DNA of 44,136 nt, taken from assembly GCA_009914555.1 (NCBI GenBank), contig WNDY01000036.1, forward strand, positions 1 to 44,136, in the 5' to 3' direction. How positions within the stretch are numbered: position 1 is the stretch's first letter; each line of letters begins with the position of its first letter. This document shows, in pieces, positions 16,418-24,957 of this stretch. The notes below the pieces were generated by a model. That model was not told the origin of the DNA, made no database searches, and was given only the letters and a program-made list of their open reading frames with translations. A program made the translations under genes and the position numbers. The stretch comes from Xylophilus sp. (GTDB lineage Bacteria; Pseudomonadota; Gammaproteobacteria; Burkholderiales; Burkholderiaceae_C).

Positions 16418-18367
16418 CTAGTTGATCTTCACCAGCCCGCCCTTGAGGGCGAGCATGCCGCCGCCGTCGACGGTCTGCATCGCCTGGGCCTTGCTGTCGA
16501 TGGTGGGCGCCTCGCTGGCGAGCGACACGCCGGCCTTGTGGGTCAGCTTCACGCCGGCGTCGTTGACGAGGTTGGTGCCGGCCTTGGCGGTCAGGGCGGT
16601 GCCGGCCTTCACGTCCACCGACTGGGCCGACTGGATCGTGACGGTGCCGGTCACGTCGATCAGCAGGTTGCCCTGGACCTTGAGCGTGTAGTGGCCCGCC
16701 ACGTCCCGGGTGAAGTCGGCCTTGTCGGTGTGGGTCTCGTTGCCGGTGACGGTGACCTCGCGCGTGCCCTGGACGGTGTGGACTTCCTTGCCGGTCTCCA
16801 CGGCCACGGTGCGGTCGCCCTTGGCGACGGTGTGGGTCTCGTTGCCGGCGAGGACCTTGGTGGCCAGGTCGTTCTCGACTTCCACGCGCATGTCCTTCTG
16901 CGCGTGCAGGTACAGCTCCTCGCTGTCCTTCTTGTCCTCGAAGCGCAGCTCGTTGCCGGCCGTGCCCTGCTTGGTGGAACGCGACAGCAGCGTGCTCTGC
17001 GTGCTGCCGCCCGGCAGCGCGACGGGCGGGGTCTGCTCGGCGTTGTAGACGCTGCCGGAGACCAGCGGCCGCTCCGGGTCGCCGTCGACGTAGCTGACCA
17101 CCACCTCCTGGCCGATGCGCGGGATGTAGAGCGCGCCCCAGCCCTGGCCGGCCCAGATCTGCGAGACGCGGACCCAGCAGGAGCTCTGCGCGTCCTTCTT
17201 GCCCAGCCGGTCCCACGGGAACTGCACCTTGATGCGGCCGTGCTCGTCGGTCCAGATCTCCTCGCCCGCGGGGCCGACCACGGTGGCCACGTGGCTGCCA
17301 AGCGCCACCGGGTGCGGCGTGCGGCGCGGCGCGCGGAACGGCGTGGCCGGCGGCACGGTCTCGAAGTGGTTGGCGTAGTCCTCGCGGTCGGCCTGGTGGG
17401 ACACGCGGCGCACCACGTGCCGCGCGTTGAGCGCGGCGCGCGGATGGCCGGCCAGCGTGAAGCGGCCGCCGGCCGTCAGGAAGTGGCTGTGGCTGCTGCC
17501 GCGGCCCAGCACGGCCTCGGCATGGTGGGCCTCGTTGTGGATGCGCGCGCGCGCCGCGCCGTCGGACACGGTGAGGTAACGCCCCGGGTATTCGTAGTCG
17601 GTGCCGCGGCCGTCCTGGCCGTCGTTGGCGGCGAGCAGCGCGGTGCCCGGCGTGAGGTAGTTGTAGTCGTCCACCTGGTGCGATCGGGGCACCAGGCGCG
17701 ACTCCAGCGCGAAGTGGGTGACCTCCTCGGTGCGCCGGCGTTCGGTGACCTCGGAGGAGATGTTGAGCGTGGGCGTGCCGGCCAGGTCGGCCCAGGCCGA
17801 GGTGTCGTCGGCCAGCACCAGGGTGTGGGTGGCGCCGAAGAAGGTGAAGAAGTAGAAGATGCCCTCCTGCTCCATCAGCCGCGAGATGAAGTCGAAGGCC
17901 GTCTCGTCGTAGCGCACGCAGTATTCGCGCGCGGCGTAGCTGCCGGTGAGCTGGTCGGCGAAGGCCACGCCGAAGTCGCCGAGCACGGCCTTGACGATGT
18001 CGGGCCCGGTCTGGTTCTGGTAGATCACGCGGTCGCGGCCCAGCGCGGCCAGCCACAGGCGCGGCACGAGGTCGGCCGTGTAGAGCGCGAAGTCGCCCTG
18101 CGTGCCCAGGTAGGTGAAGCGCGAGACGATGCCGTTGATCGTGCGGGCCGCGGCCCCGGGCCGCTGCAGCGTGACCGTGGCCGCAGTGCCGATGAGGTCG
18201 GCCGCGTCCAGCGCGGACGAGGACGCGCGCAGCGTGAGCGTGAAGGCGAACAGCTCCGACAGCCCCTCGCTGCCCCGCAGGGCGTCGAGCAGCAGCACGT
18301 CGTCTCCGAGCGCCGTGCGCACGGAGAGGAACGAGCCCGCCTGGGTATAGCCTTCGCGCAATGCCAT
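16418..18367 (-). CDS. vgrG: T6SS spike protein VgrG (TssI)
   Basis: VgrG trimers form the puncturing spike at the tip of the Hcp tube. The 649-residue protein has the gp27-like N-terminal part (about 1-380; EYCVRYDETAFDFISRLMEQ), the gp5 OB fold (EIWTDEHGRIKVQFPWDR, SSCWVRVSQIWAGQGWG, PRIGQEVVVSYVDGDPERP) and a needle of repeats (GNETHT) ending in a short DUF2345-like tail. There is no added enzymatic domain. It starts 10 bases after the clpV stop and is followed by the YwqK and DUF4280 genes, so the spike components are made together. Confidence 0.96.
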   Translation of the reverse strand: MALREGYTQAGSFLSVRTALGDDVLLLDALRGSEGLSELFAFTLTLRASSSALDAADLIGTAATVTLQRPGAAARTINGIVSRFTYLGTQGDFALYTADLVPRLWLAALGRDRVIYQNQTGPDIVKAVLGDFGVAFADQLTGSYAAREYCVRYDETAFDFISRLMEQEGIFYFFTFFGATHTLVLADDTSAWADLAGTPTLNISSEVTERRRTEEVTHFALESRLVPRSHQVDDYNYLTPGTALLAANDGQDGRGTDYEYPGRYLTVSDGAARARIHNEAHHAEAVLGRGSSHSHFLTAGGRFTLAGHPRAALNARHVVRRVSHQADREDYANHFETVPPATPFRAPRRTPHPVALGSHVATVVGPAGEEIWTDEHGRIKVQFPWDRLGKKDAQSSCWVRVSQIWAGQGWGALYIPRIGQEVVVSYVDGDPERPLVSGSVYNAEQTPPVALPGGSTQSTLLSRSTKQGTAGNELRFEDKKDSEELYLHAQKDMRVEVENDLATKVLAGNETHTVAKGDRTVAVETGKEVHTVQGTREVTVTGNETHTDKADFTRDVAGHYTLKVQGNLLIDVTGTVTIQSAQSVDVKAGTALTAKAGTNLVNDAGVKLTHKAGVSLASEAPTIDSKAQAMQTVDGGGMLALKGGLVKIN

Positions 18368-18377
18368 GGTGTCGTCG

Positions 18378-21098
18378 TCAGAGGCCCGCGGACTCGAAGC
18401 GGTAGGTGAAGCCGCCGCCGGCGCCCAGGTTCATGTGCACCGCGTCGAACGGCCGGGCCTCGGAGATGCGCTCCAGCACCTGGCGCGACAGCTCCGGCAG
18501 CACCGCATGGGCCAGGATGTGGTCGATGTTGCGGGCGCCGCTGTCCACCTCGGTACAGCGCGCGGTGATCGCGTCGGTCACAGCCGCGTCCCAGGTGAAC
18601 ACGGCCTTGTGGTTCAGCTCGAAGCGGCGCGTGAGCTTGCCGAGCTTGAGGTCCACGATCGCGCGGATCTGCTCGTCGCCCAGGTGGTAGTAGGGCACCA
18701 GCGCCAGCCGGCCCAGGAAGGCGGGGCTGAACTGCTTCAACAGCTCGGGCCGCAGCTTCTCGACGAGTTCTTCCGGGTCGGGACGGCGCCCGCCCTGCGA
18801 TGCCTGGGTGATCACGTCCTGCGCGGCGTTGGACGTGAGCAGGATCAGCGTGTTCTTGAAGTCGATCTGCACGCCCTCGCCGTCCTCCATCTGGCCCTTG
18901 TCGAAGACCTGGAAGAAGACTGCGAGCACGTCCGGATGCGCCTTCTCCATCTCGTCCAACAGCACCACGCTGTAGGGCTTGCGGCGCACCGCCTCGGTCA
19001 GCACGCCGCCGCGACCGTAGCCGACGTAGCCCGGCGGCGCGCCCTTGAGGCTGAAGACGGTGTGCGCCTCCTGGAACTCGCTCATGTTCACGGTGATGAC
19101 GTTGCGCTCGCCGCCGTAGAGCAGGTCGGCCAGCGCATAGGCGGTCTCGGTCTTGCCGACGCCGCTCGGGCCCACGAGCATGAACACGCCCACGGGCTTG
19201 CCGGGGTCGTCGAGGTCGGCGCGGAAGGTGCGCACGCGCCGCGCGATCGCGTCGAGCGCCTGGTCCTGGCCGACCACGCGCTCGGCGAGCTTGTCCTTCA
19301 GGTGCAGCACCGTGTGCAGCTCGTCGGCCAGCATGCGGCCCACGGGGATGCCGGTCCAGCCCGAGATCACCTCGGCCACCACGGCGGCGTTCACGTGCAC
19401 CGGCACCAGCGGCTCGTCGTTCTGCAGCGCCTCCAGCCCCTTCTCCAGCCGGCGCAGCGTGGCGGTCAGCAGGGCCGGGTCGTTCTCCTCGTCGGCCGGT
19501 GGCGCGTCGTCCTTGAGGTTGTCCGCGATGCGCCGGCGCAGCGCGACGATCTCGGCCACGGCCTGCTTTTCCTCGTCGAGCTTGTCGGCCAGGCGCCGGT
19601 GCCTCGCGCGCAGGTCGTCCGGGCGGGTGTTGAGCGCGGCGATGGCTTCCACATGCTCGGCGCCGGTGGCGGCCTCGTGGCGCAGCACGCGCAGCTCGTT
19701 CTCGCCGGCGGAGATGTCGCGCGCCACCGCTTCGAGCTCGGCCGGCACGCCGTTCTGGCCGATGGCCACGCGGGCGCAGGCGGTGTCGAGCACGCTGATC
19801 GCCTTGTCGGGCAGCTGGCGGCCCGAGATGTAGCGGTGCGACAGCTTGACCGCCTCGCGCACCGCGTCGTCGGCGATCTCCACGCCATGGTGCTGCTGCA
19901 GCGTGGCGACCATGCCGCGCAGCATGTCGATGGCGACCACCTCGACCGGCTCCTCGACCTTCACGACCTGGAAGCGGCGTGCGAGCGCCGGGTCGCGCTC
20001 CACATACTTCTTGTATTCGGCCCAGGTGGTGGCGGCGATGGTGCGTAGCTCGCCGCGCGCGAGCGCCGGCTTGAGCAGGTTGGCCGCGTCGCCCTGGCCC
20101 TCGCTGCCGCCGGCGCCGATCAGCTGGTGGGCCTCGTCGATGCACAGGATGACCGGCGTGGGCGAGGCCTTGACCTCGCTGATGACCGACTTGAGCCGGT
20201 TCTCGAACTCGCCCTTCACGCCGGCGCCGGCCTGCAGCAGCGCGAGGTCGAGCGAGCGCACCGACACCTGGCGCAGCGCGGGCGGCACGTCGCCCTGCAC
20301 CACGCGCTGCGCGAAGCCCTCGACCACGGCCGTCTTGCCCACGCCGGCCTCGCCGGTCAGGATCGGGTTGTTCTGGCGGCGGCGCAGCAGAATGTCGACG
20401 ATCTGGCGGATCTCGGCGTCGCGGCCGCGGATCGGGTCGATCGCGCCGTCGCGCGCCTGCTGGGTCAGGTCGACCGTGTACTGGTCGAGCGACGGCGTGG
20501 CCGAGCTGCCGCGGCGGCCGCCCGGCATCTGCGGCAGCGCCCCGCCGGTTGCCTCAATGGCGGGGGGTATGCCCTCGGTCCGGCCGGCCTGCGCGCGTTT
20601 CGGGGTTGTAGCGTCGGGAGTATCTTCGGACGACGAGGTCAGCAGGTGCGGCAGCTCGTCGCGCAGCGTGGCCCGCGGGATCTGCAGCAGTGCGGGCACC
20701 GTGTCCACCAGCCGGCCGCGCAGGCGGTCCACCTCCAGCAGCGCCAGCACCAGCGTGCCCGAGCGGATGAGCTGCTGCCCCAGGATCATCGAGGCCAGCA
20801 GCCAGGCCTCCTGGAACAGCGGCGCGAGGTCGGGCGAGAGCGAGGGCGTGCGGCCGTTGCCGCGCTTGAAGGTGTCCAGCGTCTTCTGCAGCTGGTTCTG
20901 CACGGTGTCGGGCCGGATCGAGAAGCGGGCGAAGATCAGCCGCAGGTCGGGCGCGTCGTTGTCCAGCAGGCGCAGCAGCAGGTGCTCGATGTCCACGTTG
21001 TAGTGGGTCTGCTGCACGCACAGCTCGGCGGCCTGCTCCATGGCGCGCTTGGTTTCGGGATTGAGCCGGCCGAGCAGGGTGCGGATGTCGATGTCCAT
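18378..21098 (-). CDS. clpV: T6SS disassembly ATPase ClpV (TssH)
   Basis: ClpV recycles contracted TssB/TssC sheath in the cytoplasm. The 906-residue product has the Clp N domain (about 1-150), a variable linker (about 155-205), AAA1 with Walker A GEAGVGKT at 249-256 and Walker B CIDEAH, a middle coiled-coil region, and AAA2 with VGPSGVGKTETA near residue 640 and VLLDEMEKAHPDV. Length is normal for the family. The linker, EDTPDATTPKRAQAG onward, contains a pair of GTAT motifs at the DNA level. It lies 24 bases after tssG. Confidence 0.97.
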   Translation of the reverse strand: MDIDIRTLLGRLNPETKRAMEQAAELCVQQTHYNVDIEHLLLRLLDNDAPDLRLIFARFSIRPDTVQNQLQKTLDTFKRGNGRTPSLSPDLAPLFQEAWLLASMILGQQLIRSGTLVLALLEVDRLRGRLVDTVPALLQIPRATLRDELPHLLTSSSEDTPDATTPKRAQAGRTEGIPPAIEATGGALPQMPGGRRGSSATPSLDQYTVDLTQQARDGAIDPIRGRDAEIRQIVDILLRRRQNNPILTGEAGVGKTAVVEGFAQRVVQGDVPPALRQVSVRSLDLALLQAGAGVKGEFENRLKSVISEVKASPTPVILCIDEAHQLIGAGGSEGQGDAANLLKPALARGELRTIAATTWAEYKKYVERDPALARRFQVVKVEEPVEVVAIDMLRGMVATLQQHHGVEIADDAVREAVKLSHRYISGRQLPDKAISVLDTACARVAIGQNGVPAELEAVARDISAGENELRVLRHEAATGAEHVEAIAALNTRPDDLRARHRRLADKLDEEKQAVAEIVALRRRIADNLKDDAPPADEENDPALLTATLRRLEKGLEALQNDEPLVPVHVNAAVVAEVISGWTGIPVGRMLADELHTVLHLKDKLAERVVGQDQALDAIARRVRTFRADLDDPGKPVGVFMLVGPSGVGKTETAYALADLLYGGERNVITVNMSEFQEAHTVFSLKGAPPGYVGYGRGGVLTEAVRRKPYSVVLLDEMEKAHPDVLAVFFQVFDKGQMEDGEGVQIDFKNTLILLTSNAAQDVITQASQGGRRPDPEELVEKLRPELLKQFSPAFLGRLALVPYYHLGDEQIRAIVDLKLGKLTRRFELNHKAVFTWDAAVTDAITARCTEVDSGARNIDHILAHAVLPELSRQVLERISEARPFDAVHMNLGAGGGFTYRFESAGL

Positions 21099-21122
21099 GG
21101 CGTTGGTCGATGCGATGCGTTG

Positions 21123-22184
21123 TCAGGCGGCGGCGGGGCTGCGGGCCAGCGTGGTGCGGACGGCGGGCAGGCTGCCGCGGTGGGCGGGGCCGGCGAGCCA
21201 GGAGGTCCAGCCCAGCCGCGCCGGCTGCGCCCGGCCCAGGAGGATGCCGCGCGGCTCGCCGGCGCCGAGCGTGAGTTCGAGCTGCACGTCGAGGTCCTGC
21301 GGCAGGTAGCGGCGCACCAGCCAGCCGGCCAGCGCGTGGTCCGTGCCGCCGGGCAGCAGCGCGTCGAGGCGCGGGCGGTCCAGGCCGTCGAAGCCCAGGC
21401 GGATGCCGGCGCCCTGGTCCCACACGCGGCGCCCGAGCACCGCGCCGCGGCCCAGGCGCGGGCCGCCGGCGCGGGCGCCGAGCGCCGGCGTGTCGGCCGC
21501 GTCGAGTTCGCGCCACCCGCCGGCGAACTGCCGGCCGCGCACGGTGGTGCCGAGCCGCTCGCGCAGCAGCACCAGCAGCCCCGCCATGGAGCGCGGCGTG
21601 CCGCCGAGCAGCCCGGCATGGCGCAGCCAGAGCGCGGAGCCGTCGGGCGCGCGCTCGCCGGCCCGCAGGCCCAGGGCGCTGCTGGCGTCGATGGTGGCCG
21701 CCAGCGCCGACTGCGCGGGCGCGCCGGCGTGGAGCGCGGGCTGGTGCTTGGCGCGGCCGCGGTAGAGGAAGGCCAGCAGCCGGTGGTTGAAGATGTCGAC
21801 GAAATCGGCCGTCGCATGGTCGCGCCGGGCCTGGCGCTCCAGCACCAGCTCGGTGAAGGCCACGGGCAGCGGCCCGTTCGCGCCGGCCAGGCCGAGCACC
21901 GGCGTGGTCAGCGTGAACGGCTCGCCGGTGGCGGCCGGGCCGTCGACCGCCCTCACGTCGCTGGGCTCGAAACCGAGCGAGGGATGCGAGCGCAGGCGCA
22001 CCGCCTCGCGCTCCAGCGGGCCGCGCGCCCGGCCCACGGGCACGGCGGCGCCGGCCGCGGCGCGCTCCAGCAGGCTGACCGCCTGGAACAGGTCGAAGCC
22101 CTGCGGCTGGGCCAGCAGGCGCTCGACGGCCGGCAGCCAGGCCGGCGCTCCGGTGCTTTCGCCGTCCTTGGGCAATGCAGTCAT
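21123..22184 (-). CDS. tssG: T6SS baseplate protein TssG
   Basis: TssG forms the baseplate wedge with TssF and TssE. The 353-residue product shows family features: GFDLFQAVSLLERA near the N-terminus, VRLRSHPSLGFEPSDV, LGLAGANGPLPVAFTE and DFVDIFNHRLLAFLYR. The ATG at 22184 overlaps the tssF stop (ATGA), which fixes this start; the longer open frame upstream is a shadow of tssF. Confidence 0.95.
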   Translation of the reverse strand: MTALPKDGESTGAPAWLPAVERLLAQPQGFDLFQAVSLLERAAAGAAVPVGRARGPLEREAVRLRSHPSLGFEPSDVRAVDGPAATGEPFTLTTPVLGLAGANGPLPVAFTELVLERQARRDHATADFVDIFNHRLLAFLYRGRAKHQPALHAGAPAQSALAATIDASSALGLRAGERAPDGSALWLRHAGLLGGTPRSMAGLLVLLRERLGTTVRGRQFAGGWRELDAADTPALGARAGGPRLGRGAVLGRRVWDQGAGIRLGFDGLDRPRLDALLPGGTDHALAGWLVRRYLPQDLDVQLELTLGAGEPRGILLGRAQPARLGWTSWLAGPAHRGSLPAVRTTLARSPAAA

Positions 22185-23944
22185 AGGACGATCTGCCTGC
22201 CGGTCATCGGCGGCCACTGCCGCCGGACCTCGCCGCCCTGGCGCGCCGCGAGCCGCACGAACGAGTTGACCGAGGTGTAGAGCGCGAAGAAGCGCGCCAG
22301 CACCGCCGCGAGCATCAGCGGCGAGCTGCCGGTGAAGGCGTCCTCGTCGAAGTCGAGCGTGACCTGGGTGCCGCGGCAGTAGCCGCGCCAGGCTTCGGTG
22401 CCGACGTGGGCGGTGACGCCGCGGGCCGACAGGCCGGCGATGCCGCGGATCTGCGCATGGTCGCGCCGGCTGTCGGAGGCGAACAGCAGCAGCATCTCGC
22501 GCAGCTGCTCGCGGCCGGTGGAGCCGTCGACCAGCGACTGGTGGTTGAGCGTGAGCAGCGACACCAGCCGCCAGAGCGACTCGCTGCCCAGCGGCGGATC
22601 GTGCTGCGGCGTGGGCTCGTAGAGGCAGCGGACCTGCGTCGGCTGCGACGGCCCCTCGGCGATCAGGCGCGCCCCCGGCGGCACCTGCTCGGCCAGGCGC
22701 CGGTTGGTGCACAGCAGGTGGGCATAGACGATCGGCTGAGTCGGCCGGCTCCAGGCGTGCTGCTGGTCGACGAACGAGAGGAAGACGTCGGTGCCCGGAA
22801 TGTTCTCGCGCAGGCTCTGCTCGCGCCGCGCGCTCCAGAACACGGCGTCGGCTGCAGCGTCGATGTGGCCGAGCGCGGCGAACGAGGGTACGTCCACCGG
22901 CCGCTCGGCATCGGGGTCGGAGGCGGCCACGCCGGCGATGGAATGCACCTCGGTGAAGGCATCGCGCTGCCGGTCGGGCATCAGCAGGTATTCGTAGTGG
23001 CGATGGTCCACCGCCACCGGCTCGCTCACGCGGGGGAACAGGTTGACGATGGGCACGCAGCCGAGCTGGAAGTGGGACGTGTCCACATGGCGCAGCACGC
23101 GCGCCGGGCGGTCGAGCCGCAGGCGCAGCCCGGCGGTCGTGCCGCGGCCCAGCCGGCCGCGCAGGCCGCGGACCTCGAAGAAGTGGAACTTGCGCGGAAA
23201 GGCGAAGTACTCCTGCAGCAGGCCGTAGGCCGGCTGGCCGTGGGGCGGCAGCGGCAGCACGTTCTCGTCGTCGGCGAAGCCGCATTCGCGCCAGGCGTGC
23301 GGCGGCAGGCACTGCGCCACAGCGCCTTCGGGCGCCACCTCGACCGACTGCACGCCGCCGGCCAGCGCATCGTACAGCGGCATGGTGGTCATCCAGTCGC
23401 CCTGGAGGTGGATGCGCAGTCGGTCGATCTCCAGCTCGGAGAAGTCGGTGCCGGCGTCGCCGGCCAGCGTGAGGTGCAGCACCGCGTCGCTGTCGACCGC
23501 CGCGCCGGTGATGCGCAGCGGCCACAGCACGTTGTCCCAGGCGGTGCGGAAGCGGCACTGCTCGCCGCCGGTGGTGCGCGCGTGCAGCAGCGTGTGGCGC
23601 GCCACGCGCAGGCCGGCGGTCACCTTGCCCTGGGCCGGGTCGAGGCTGAACTGCGCCACCGACATCGACGGCAGCGGCTGCACCAGCGACGGGCAGAGGT
23701 TGTCGAGCAGCGCGTGGGCGATCTGCGGGAATTCCTGGTCCAGGTCGCGGTGCACGCGGGCGGTCAGGAAGGCGACCGACTCGATCAGCCGCTCGGTGTG
23801 CGGGTCCAGCGATTCGGCGCCGTGCAGCGCCAGGCGCGCGGCGACCTTGGGATAGCGGCGTGCGAAATCCGCGCCCTGCCCCCGGAGGTAGGAGAGTTCG
23901 CGCTTGTAGTACTGCAGAAGGTCGCTGTGCTGGATATCGGACAC
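22181..23944 (-). CDS. tssF: T6SS baseplate protein TssF
   Basis: TssF is the main wedge component of the baseplate. The 587-residue product begins with LLQYYKRELSYLRGQGADFA and continues KVAARLALHGAESLDPHTER, both strongly diagnostic (DUF879/VasA). C-terminal LARFFALYTSVNSFVRL is also typical. The start is a GTG at 23944, two bases after the tssE stop. In the same reading frame the sequence further upstream is the first half of tssE, so the long open frame is produced by the tssE frameshift. Confidence 0.94.
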   Translation of the reverse strand: MSDIQHSDLLQYYKRELSYLRGQGADFARRYPKVAARLALHGAESLDPHTERLIESVAFLTARVHRDLDQEFPQIAHALLDNLCPSLVQPLPSMSVAQFSLDPAQGKVTAGLRVARHTLLHARTTGGEQCRFRTAWDNVLWPLRITGAAVDSDAVLHLTLAGDAGTDFSELEIDRLRIHLQGDWMTTMPLYDALAGGVQSVEVAPEGAVAQCLPPHAWRECGFADDENVLPLPPHGQPAYGLLQEYFAFPRKFHFFEVRGLRGRLGRGTTAGLRLRLDRPARVLRHVDTSHFQLGCVPIVNLFPRVSEPVAVDHRHYEYLLMPDRQRDAFTEVHSIAGVAASDPDAERPVDVPSFAALGHIDAAADAVFWSARREQSLRENIPGTDVFLSFVDQQHAWSRPTQPIVYAHLLCTNRRLAEQVPPGARLIAEGPSQPTQVRCLYEPTPQHDPPLGSESLWRLVSLLTLNHQSLVDGSTGREQLREMLLLFASDSRRDHAQIRGIAGLSARGVTAHVGTEAWRGYCRGTQVTLDFDEDAFTGSSPLMLAAVLARFFALYTSVNSFVRLAARQGGEVRRQWPPMTGRQIVL

Positions 23945-23946
23945 GG

Positions 23947-24403
23947 TCAGTCGACTCGCATCAGGCTGTCGGGCAGGCCGAGGAGCATTTCGAAATTCAC
24001 GCGGCGCAGCTCGGTGCCGATGCGGACCCGGGCGTCGATGCGCACCGAGGCCGTCTCGGCCTGCCGGGGTGTCGCAACGACCTCGACGGCGAGGTCGCTC
24101 AGACGGGGTTCGTAGCGCTCGATCGCCAGCTTCAGCCCGTGGGCCAGCTGGCGCAGTGCGTAGGCGTTCTGCGTTCCGAAGGAATACAGATCCGGGATGC
24201 CGTACTCCAGCACAGTCGCCGGTCCCTGCGCATAGTCCGCGGGGGCCAGCGGCGAGCGGGTGTTGAACAGGCGCCGGAGATCCCGGCCCGATGGACTCCT
24301 CGATGGACTCCATCGTCGCGAGCCCGGAGTCCCCGGACTGCGGCGGATCCGACGCCAGGCGGTCGAACAGGGGCGCCACCGCCCCGCGGATGAGTTCAGA
24401 CAC
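23947..24403 (-). pseudogene. tssE: T6SS baseplate protein TssE (gp25-like), apparent frameshift
   Basis: TssE is the gp25-like wedge subunit that starts sheath assembly. The first part reads in one frame (VAPLFDRLASDPP ... MESIEESI) and the rest in another (RDLRRLFNTRSPLAPADYAQ ... GIPDLYSF ... NFEMLLGLPDSLMRVD). The switch lies at about 24284-24290: removing one base from the GGG CC (minus strand) restores IGRDLRRLFNTR, the expected TssE signature. The span of 457 bases is one more than a multiple of three; corrected, it gives about 151 residues, normal for TssE. The start is a GTG at 24403; an ATG at 24422 would need a second frame change. The frameshift sits beside a 12-bp tandem duplication. 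It may be a real mutation or an assembly error. Confidence 0.85.
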
Positions 24404-24424
24404 GCTCGGCGCCGGCGGTCATGG

Positions 24425-24907
24425 TCAGGCCGCCGATTCGTTGGTCGAGATGTTCCAGCCGAACGGAGCCACGCCTTCCTTGCTGCCTTCTTCCTTCTGC
24501 TTGGTGTAGTCGACCTTGATGACGGCGTAGTTCAGCGCGATCGTCTCCGACGGCAGGTCGCCGCCGCTGGAGATCGACACGGTGCTGAGGATGACGTCGG
24601 TCAGTGTCACGATGAGCAGCGGCAGCTTCTCGCCCTTGTCTTCGCGCACGAACGTGACGATGGTGTCGCCGGCCAGCACTTCGCCGGCGGCGAGGTGCTG
24701 GAGCAGCTGGGGCGTGGCCGAGTCGCTGTTGCGGGTCAGGGTGACTTCGGAAAAACTGGCCGTGCCGACGGTGCGCTCGGAATTGGTCGTGCCCGGCGTG
24801 ACGTGGAGCCCGGCGCCGAACTGGAACGAATAGACCTCGAGCTGGTCCTCGAAGCCTTTGACCTGGGTCTGGCCCTTGATGTTCGGGAGCTTGACGTAAA
24901 TAGGCAT
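24425..24907 (-). CDS. hcp: T6SS tube protein Hcp (TssD)
   Basis: Hcp hexamers stack to form the inner tube that is expelled with VgrG. The 160-residue product is of the Hcp1 family: IKGQTQVKGFEDQLEVYSFQFG at the start region, TFVREDKGEKLPLLIVTLTDV in the middle, and YAVIKVDYTKQKEEG near the end. No fused effector is present. It is placed between tssC and tssE, in a 50-base spaced operon position. Confidence 0.96.
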   Translation of the reverse strand: MPIYVKLPNIKGQTQVKGFEDQLEVYSFQFGAGLHVTPGTTNSERTVGTASFSEVTLTRNSDSATPQLLQHLAAGEVLAGDTIVTFVREDKGEKLPLLIVTLTDVILSTVSISSGGDLPSETIALNYAVIKVDYTKQKEEGSKEGVAPFGWNISTNESAA

Positions 24908-24957
24908 GATGTACTGCTTTGCGGTCTGTGAAGGGGTTGTTGGGGAGGCGCGGGCGG

